In this document: positions 5,901 to 8,714 of the stretch, one piece after another
Position numbering within the stretch: position 1 is the first letter of the stretch
How the letters are laid out: every line of letters starts with the position of its first letter
NCBI GenBank assembly: GCA_031263435.1
Contig: JAISFT010000280.1
Location: 1 to 8,714 of the forward strand
Source: Treponema sp.
GTDB taxonomy: Bacteria > Spirochaetota > Spirochaetia > Treponematales > Breznakiellaceae
Length of the DNA stretch: 8,714 bases
Direction: 5' to 3'
Notes under the pieces: generated by a model
What the model saw: only the letters and a program-made list of their open reading frames with translations
Databases searched by the model: none
Told to the model about the DNA's origin: nothing
Made by a program: the position numbers and the translations under genes

Positions 5901-8475
5901 TATCGGTGAGGAGCATATTCCGGGCCTCGTCCCCTTTGGGGAGTTTCAGCCCTATGTAACGCTTATAGGGAGAAAATTCCCGGCTCACCTGTTCGGAAGA
6001 GAAGGTCCCCGCCGGTTCAAAGACCCTGGTGAGGAACCGGGCGGTGAGTTTTCCCGGAACCGAAGAACCGGCGTTAAGGGCCATAGTGAAATTCGCCTTT
6101 CCCGCGTCGTCCAGGTTCCCGTCATAGATCCGCTGCCGTTCCCCGGAGACGACGCGGGAGGGGTCCCGAAAACTATACTCGGTATAACCCGGAAAGGAAG
6201 TCTCCCTGTCGCCGAACGTAACATGAACATCCGCCTTAAGCCCCGGCGCGGGAGCGCCGTAGAGCCAGGCCGCCTCCAGGCTGACCGGCATCTGTCCGCT
6301 TTCCAGATACGGGGCGGAGCCGAAGTCCAGGTCCATCTTAAGCCGGTTGGGCATCACCGTCTCGATCTTCACGGCCTTGTTAAAAACATTCCCCCCGACT
6401 TTGACCCTGGCGGTCCAGTCCCCGGTGGGCGCGCCTGACTGGGTGCTTACCGCGATGGGATAAAAGCCGTCCACCGAGGAGGTAAAGGTCTGTTTCCCGG
6501 AAATCTGCCCTCGGGGGTCTTCCATTTCAAAGGACACGGGATGATCCGCCGGCAGGGTTCCCGCAGGGTCCGAAAGCAGGAAGGTGAGATAGATAGTGTC
6601 CCCCGGCCGCCATACTCCCCGCTCGCCGTAGATGAGGCCCCGTATTCCCTCCAGGGGCCGGTCCCCGGCTATGTCAAAGTGGCTGACCGCCAGGGCCAGG
6701 GAATCGTTGATCTTGAGGTAGGACCGCCCCAGGGGGGACCGGGCAGACACAAAGGCGGGAGGGCTCTGGGAGGCCCCCTGAAGATTGGCTATGACCGCCA
6801 TGCCATCGGGACCGGTTTTCGCCTGGGCAAGCACACGGCCCTGGTAGTTGAGGATCTCAAGATCCACGTCCGCGGCGGGCCGGGCGGTTTTCACGTCACT
6901 GGCCGTCACAAACCACCTGCCGTCCAGGGACTTCTTTGCCAGAAGCCCCAGATCCGAGACCATCACGTTCTGCCCTTTGGTGATATTGTGATCCCCGTAG
7001 TTAATGTAAAACGCGGGATGACAAGGGTCCAGGCGGTAACGGTACCAGTCGGACCGGAAAACGTTATTGCTGTCGTAATAATCCCAGTTGCTTTGCTGTC
7101 CGTTGCTTTGGAAGGAAGGAAAGGAATCATCGGGGAATTCAAGGGCGGAAAAATCCCCGTGATTCGCGGTACACTCGTACTGTACGTGCCGCCGGCGGAA
7201 ACTCAGCCTGATATGAAACATCCCGTCGGGGTATTTCCGGGAAAGCTCCGAAAGGTCCAGCCCCCGCTGAATCCGGCGGTTCCTGTCGGAGTCCTGCCAG
7301 GGAAAATCAAAGGCTTTTGTCCACACCGGCTCCCCGACCCGTTCCAGTTCCCGCGTTCCGTCGAGGCCGTTTACCTGTAAAAACTGGACCATGTTATCGC
7401 CGTAAATCTGAAAAGCCTCCACCAAAACCCCCGAAAGGTTCAGGGTTTCAATGGCCATGGTGGAACCCTGGCTGGTAGGCAGAATGGTCCCGGTTCCGAT
7501 GAAATTGACCGCCGGCAGCTCCCAGTTACTCTGGACCTGATACTGCACCGGCACGGCAAGGACATTCCCGTCCGCGTCAGGAAGGTCCTGGATGATCAGG
7601 GTTGAGCCCTCCGGGACCCCTTCGCTATTCCCCGCGCCGAAGATGGACACCACGTTGCCGTCCAGCGCGTAGCGTATATCCGTTTCGCCTCCCAGGGACA
7701 CGAATCCCCGGAGGTCGAGGTCTTCCCGGAGGGGAGAGGAAAAGGCGATTTCCAGGACCTGCCGGTCCCTTTGCCGCATTTCCAGCACCTCAAAGCCCTC
7801 CGCACCGGGGATGCGGACCGTGGCGAAGCCCTTGTCACGGGCCCCCACCGGCTGTCCCGACCAGGTTACCGCCGCGGTACGGGCCGCCCCTTCCCGCTTG
7901 ACCGGCCTAAACGCGAAGCGGTGTACCCCGTTTTCGTGGGTCCAGGACGGCGCGCCCAATTCAGGGGACTTGACCGTTTTTTCGATATGGGCAAGGGCGG
8001 CTTCGGCGGAAAGCGCCACCGTCCCCTGGACAAGGACTTCCCCGGCGCTGTTAATCCGCACCGGCTCCAGGGCCACCTCAATGCCCGGCGAGCGGGTTTC
8101 AAACGCAAACCTGAAGGGGCTTATCCCCGTCCCCGCCCCGCCCACCAGTGCCTGGTAACGTTTTCCCGGCGCCAGGGCCTTCGCCGGGGTAAACACCAGG
8201 GTGTATTCATCCGCCCAGGACACGGAACCCCTCACCGCGGGCTTGAGGCGGAAGACGTTCCCCGGCAGGGGTTTGGAAACGTCCTGCTCCTGGGTAAAAA
8301 CCACTTCCAGGGGTTCGCTGCCGGAAACAAAACCGCCTGAAACCGCGGCCACCAAACGGGGGTCGGGGTTCCCGGCGCCTTCCGCAGGCGCGCAGGAAAG
8401 AAAGCCGAGACCGGCACACAGCAGAATTGCCGTTACGGTTAAACGGATAAAAAAAAGCGCCTGAAACTTTTTCAT
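2941..8475 (-). CDS. yfhM: Bacterial alpha-2-macroglobulin lipoprotein with thioester (YfhM type)
   Basis: This is a membrane-anchored protease trap. A protease cuts the bait region, the protein changes shape, and the exposed thioester binds the attacker. The 1844-residue product starts with a lipoprotein signal: Lys2-Lys3, a hydrophobic core and FLSC with Cys28 as the lipidation residue. Beta-sandwich (MG) domains follow, including RGVWRPGDTIYL (619-630), typical of the A2M_N/MG2 domain. A bait-region domain covers about 975-1121, ending VAVVDEGLLGL. The A2M domain is near 1186-1219, with FFGPYEIAAG and PPYIGALRIMVLGAS. The thioester motif GCVEQ is at 1404-1408 (Cys1405, Gln1408) inside the helical domain of about 1380-1650. 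A last MG domain ends with MYDESIRA (1827-1834). It is longer than E. coli YfhM (about 1650). A Cys pair (C435, C485) and a WRWWW segment (890-894) recall Bacteroidetes-like homologues. The ATG start is set by AGGAGG six bases upstream. pbpC follows in the same direction. Confidence 0.96.
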   Translation of the reverse strand: MKKFQALFFIRLTVTAILLCAGLGFLSCAPAEGAGNPDPRLVAAVSGGFVSGSEPLEVVFTQEQDVSKPLPGNVFRLKPAVRGSVSWADEYTLVFTPAKALAPGKRYQALVGGAGTGISPFRFAFETRSPGIEVALEPVRINSAGEVLVQGTVALSAEAALAHIEKTVKSPELGAPSWTHENGVHRFAFRPVKREGAARTAAVTWSGQPVGARDKGFATVRIPGAEGFEVLEMRQRDRQVLEIAFSSPLREDLDLRGFVSLGGETDIRYALDGNVVSIFGAGNSEGVPEGSTLIIQDLPDADGNVLAVPVQYQVQSNWELPAVNFIGTGTILPTSQGSTMAIETLNLSGVLVEAFQIYGDNMVQFLQVNGLDGTRELERVGEPVWTKAFDFPWQDSDRNRRIQRGLDLSELSRKYPDGMFHIRLSFRRRHVQYECTANHGDFSALEFPDDSFPSFQSNGQQSNWDYYDSNNVFRSDWYRYRLDPCHPAFYINYGDHNITKGQNVMVSDLGLLAKKSLDGRWFVTASDVKTARPAADVDLEILNYQGRVLAQAKTGPDGMAVIANLQGASQSPPAFVSARSPLGRSYLKINDSLALAVSHFDIAGDRPLEGIRGLIYGERGVWRPGDTIYLTFLLSDPAGTLPADHPVSFEMEDPRGQISGKQTFTSSVDGFYPIAVSTQSGAPTGDWTARVKVGGNVFNKAVKIETVMPNRLKMDLDFGSAPYLESGQMPVSLEAAWLYGAPAPGLKADVHVTFGDRETSFPGYTEYSFRDPSRVVSGERQRIYDGNLDDAGKANFTMALNAGSSVPGKLTARFLTRVFEPAGTFSSEQVSREFSPYKRYIGLKLPKGDEARNMLLTDTDHTAEILVLDGAGNPVTEDTTLDCAVYKMTWRWWWEKGEGERAEFSSALSRTPVVREQVNARQGRASWNFQVKYPDWGRYLVVVRDRTGGHSSASIVYIDWPGWAGRAQEGGQGASAMLVLTADKQRYNTAEKAVISFPSNRDAMAMITVERGGNVLKQEWIPCTGDLTRYEFITEPSMVPNVYIHVSLLQPHLQTRNDLPLRLYGILPVLVEDPHTAISPLISSASQWEAESPVSFTVSEAGGRPMTYTVAVVDEGLLGLTRYSLPNPRAAFYAREASFLKSWDLYSSIMGAYSGQLETLLAIGGGDDLFQDEVKETQRFKPVTQFFGPYEIAAGESRTQTLTLPPYIGALRIMVLGASSLKENPAPPRSGRAYGTAEKSVQVVSDVMVFGTIPRTLSPDDEFILPVSVNYYAQGPKTLKVSLDAAGARILDEPFREVVFEKSGEQTIRYRVKAPDLPGAVKFTISAEAPGLKSAVHVTDLEVRSTAIPVSKSTVRLLAPGETWPLSIDFPGKQGSNMGIAEFSRLPPLNLEARLSYLIAYPHGCVEQTTSSVFPQLYLDKTLPLDEKRLVEIRTNITAGIERLALFQIPAGGFSYWPESGEAHDWGTSYAGHFLLEARKAGYPVSQDTIDRWVRFQKNRAGAWQGRSGNQAEQAYRLYTLALAGEADLGSMNRLREQQNLSPQALWRLAAAYWYAGQRDTARNMASRLDTQVDDYRELSGTFGSALRDKAMILETLILLENTTRTKDLFEDLAQALSAESWLSTQETAYALIAMFPYMQGSAGQDLLNMDVTLAGMSRTANFTTPAEQLDMGNLSGQQGDFTVRNNSAIPVYARITVRGLPEEGAEPAMEEQLALDVEYRNMAGERVVPDDLEVGEDMEVRVRVRNLSGRAVPEIALVHLLPASWELVNDRPGEGTSSLFKYQDIRDDRVMTYFNLNRGEGKTVSIWVNRAYGGSYFRPAIHAYAMYDESIRALIPGVRASEK

Positions 8476-8481
8476 AAGATC

Positions 8482-8487
8482 CCTCCT
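8482..8487 (-). promoter_or_regulatory. Ribosome binding site of the alpha-2-macroglobulin gene
   Basis: The minus strand reads AGGAGG, a perfect Shine-Dalgarno core, six bases before the ATG at 8475-8473. It fixes the start of the alpha-2-macroglobulin gene and shows that this organism uses canonical sites. That makes the absence of one before pbpC more notable. Confidence 0.9.
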
Positions 8488-8523
8488 GGGACTCGCGAGG
8501 TTTCCCCGGTAAGGGGGCTCTTT

Positions 8524-8561
8524 GAGCTTTTCCCAAAACTCGGTTAGTTTTGGAAAAGCTC
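8524..8561. repeat. Inverted repeat I in the operon leader
   Basis: The left arm at 8524-8540 begins GAGCTTTTCCCAAAACT. The right arm at 8546-8561 begins AGTTTTGG and ends AAAAGCTC. The loop is CGGTT. The arms pair over 16 bp with one bulged C. The core AGCTTTTCCCAAAACT is nearly the same as in the inverted repeat at 8601-8644, so the two appear to be copies of one palindromic element. It lies 38 bases upstream of the alpha-2-macroglobulin ribosome binding site. Confidence 0.75.
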
Positions 8562-8562
8562 T

Positions 8563-8592
8563 TGAAAAAGCGGTCTAAAGCCCGCTTTTTCA
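8563..8592. repeat. Inverted repeat II in the operon leader, terminator-like
   Basis: TGAAAAAGCGG (8563-8573) pairs perfectly with CCGCTTTTTCA (8582-8592) around an 8-base loop. Because the stem ends in A and T runs, it resembles a short bidirectional terminator or attenuator: on either strand a GCGG/CCGC stem is followed by TTTTT. Only four G-C pairs make it weak. It sits between two larger, related palindromes and shares no sequence with them. Confidence 0.55.
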
Positions 8593-8600
8593 TAAAAATT

Positions 8601-8644
8601 TAAGGTAGCTTTCCCAAAACTGAAGTTTTGGGAAAGCTACCTTA
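8601..8644. repeat. Inverted repeat III, perfect 21-bp palindrome
   Basis: The arms 8601-8621 and 8624-8644 are perfectly complementary over 21 bp and are separated only by GA. The left arm starts TAAGGTAGCTTTCCC and ends AAAACT. The core AGCTTTCCCAAAACT differs from the first leader palindrome by one T in a T run. A perfect long palindrome with almost no loop suggests a dispersed palindromic (REP or MITE-like) element, or strong structure at the very 5' end of the mRNA, since it starts beside the -10 box. Confidence 0.8.
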
Positions 8645-8673
8645 TTATACTACATTGTGGTTTCTTTTTGTCC
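8644..8673 (-). promoter_or_regulatory. Likely promoter of the alpha-2-macroglobulin/pbpC operon
   Basis: The minus strand has a perfect TATAAT -10 box at 8649-8644. Eighteen bases upstream is GGACAA (8673-8668), a poor -35 that shares only part of the TTGACA consensus. Transcription would start near 8637, inside the 21-bp palindrome, giving a leader of about 160 bases with three hairpins. The location directly upstream of the operon supports the call; the weak -35 limits it. Confidence 0.45.
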
Positions 8674-8714
8674 GGTTTTTCGGTATATATTGACATAATC
8701 GGCAAAAGAAACCA
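8658..8714. repeat. Interrupted inverted repeat at the right window edge
   Basis: TGGTTTCTTTTTG (8658-8670) is the inverse complement of CAAAAGAAACCA (8703-8714), apart from one extra T. The arms are 32 bases apart and the right arm touches the window end, so the repeat may be longer. The left arm overlaps the spacer and weak -35 of the putative operon promoter. The spacer contains a rightward TTGACA at 8690-8695 whose -10 would fall at or beyond the edge, so a divergent promoter is possible. It could be an operator pair or chance AT-rich pairing. Confidence 0.4.

Noticed and set aside
5341..6438. 365-residue rightward open frame antisense to the alpha-2-macroglobulin gene
   Set aside because: It lies entirely inside a well-supported gene, is Gly/Pro/Arg-rich, has no recognisable domain and reflects the antisense frame of GC-rich codons.
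6541..7380. 279-residue rightward open frame antisense to the alpha-2-macroglobulin gene
   Set aside because: It has the same character as the other antisense frames: no domain, no ribosome binding site seen, fully within a real gene.
8207..8593. 128-residue leftward open frame starting in the leader hairpin (MKKRALDRFF)
   Set aside because: The start looks plausible and the first residues are Lys/Arg-rich, but it lacks a ribosome binding site, its start lies in a hairpin arm and it runs out of frame through the start of the alpha-2-macroglobulin gene.
8524..8644. CRISPR array or tRNA cluster from the repeated palindromes
   Set aside because: Only two related palindromes with a non-matching hairpin between; no regular spacers, and no tRNA-like cloverleaf is apparent.

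Overview
The window is ordinary bacterial chromosome with one large leftward (minus-strand) operon of two genes that are usually found together. The first is a bacterial alpha-2-macroglobulin of the YfhM type, 1844 residues, with a lipoprotein signal and an intact thioester motif. The second is penicillin-binding protein 1C (PbpC), a bifunctional peptidoglycan glycosyltransferase/transpeptidase with every catalytic motif present. Together they cover about 8.0 of 8.7 kb. The many other open frames are antisense or out-of-frame shadows caused by the GC-rich codon usage.

Layout, left to right. Positions 1-298 contain no gene. They hold a tandem pair of palindromes (45-74), a Rho-independent terminator for the operon (155-181) and a cluster of small hairpins (193-280). 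pbpC occupies 299-2785 (minus). Positions 2780-2915 are a dense series of different small perfect hairpins between the two genes. The alpha-2-macroglobulin gene occupies 2941-8475 (minus), with a strong AGGAGG ribosome binding site. Positions 8476-8714 are an AT-richer leader and promoter region with three consecutive inverted repeats, a TATAAT -10 box and a further inverted repeat that reaches the window edge.

Organism: a diderm bacterium with peptidoglycan, moderately to strongly GC-rich coding DNA and AGGAGG Shine-Dalgarno usage. The long alpha-2-macroglobulin has a WRWWW segment and a DPCHPAFY segment. From memory these resemble the roughly 1850-residue forms of Bacteroidetes and spirochaetes more than the shorter E. 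coli protein. GC-rich genes with AT-rich palindromic spacers would suit a termite-gut-type treponeme, but this is a weak guess.

How the genes work together: the alpha-2-macroglobulin is a membrane-anchored protease trap in the periplasm, and PbpC makes or repairs cell wall. The proposal in the literature for this pair is that one neutralises proteases entering through a breached envelope while the other repairs the wall. I find no convincing new gene system here. The features most worth a second look are the non-coding repeats: two kinds of hairpin array, the paired palindromes in the leader, and the uncertain pbpC start within a hairpin array.
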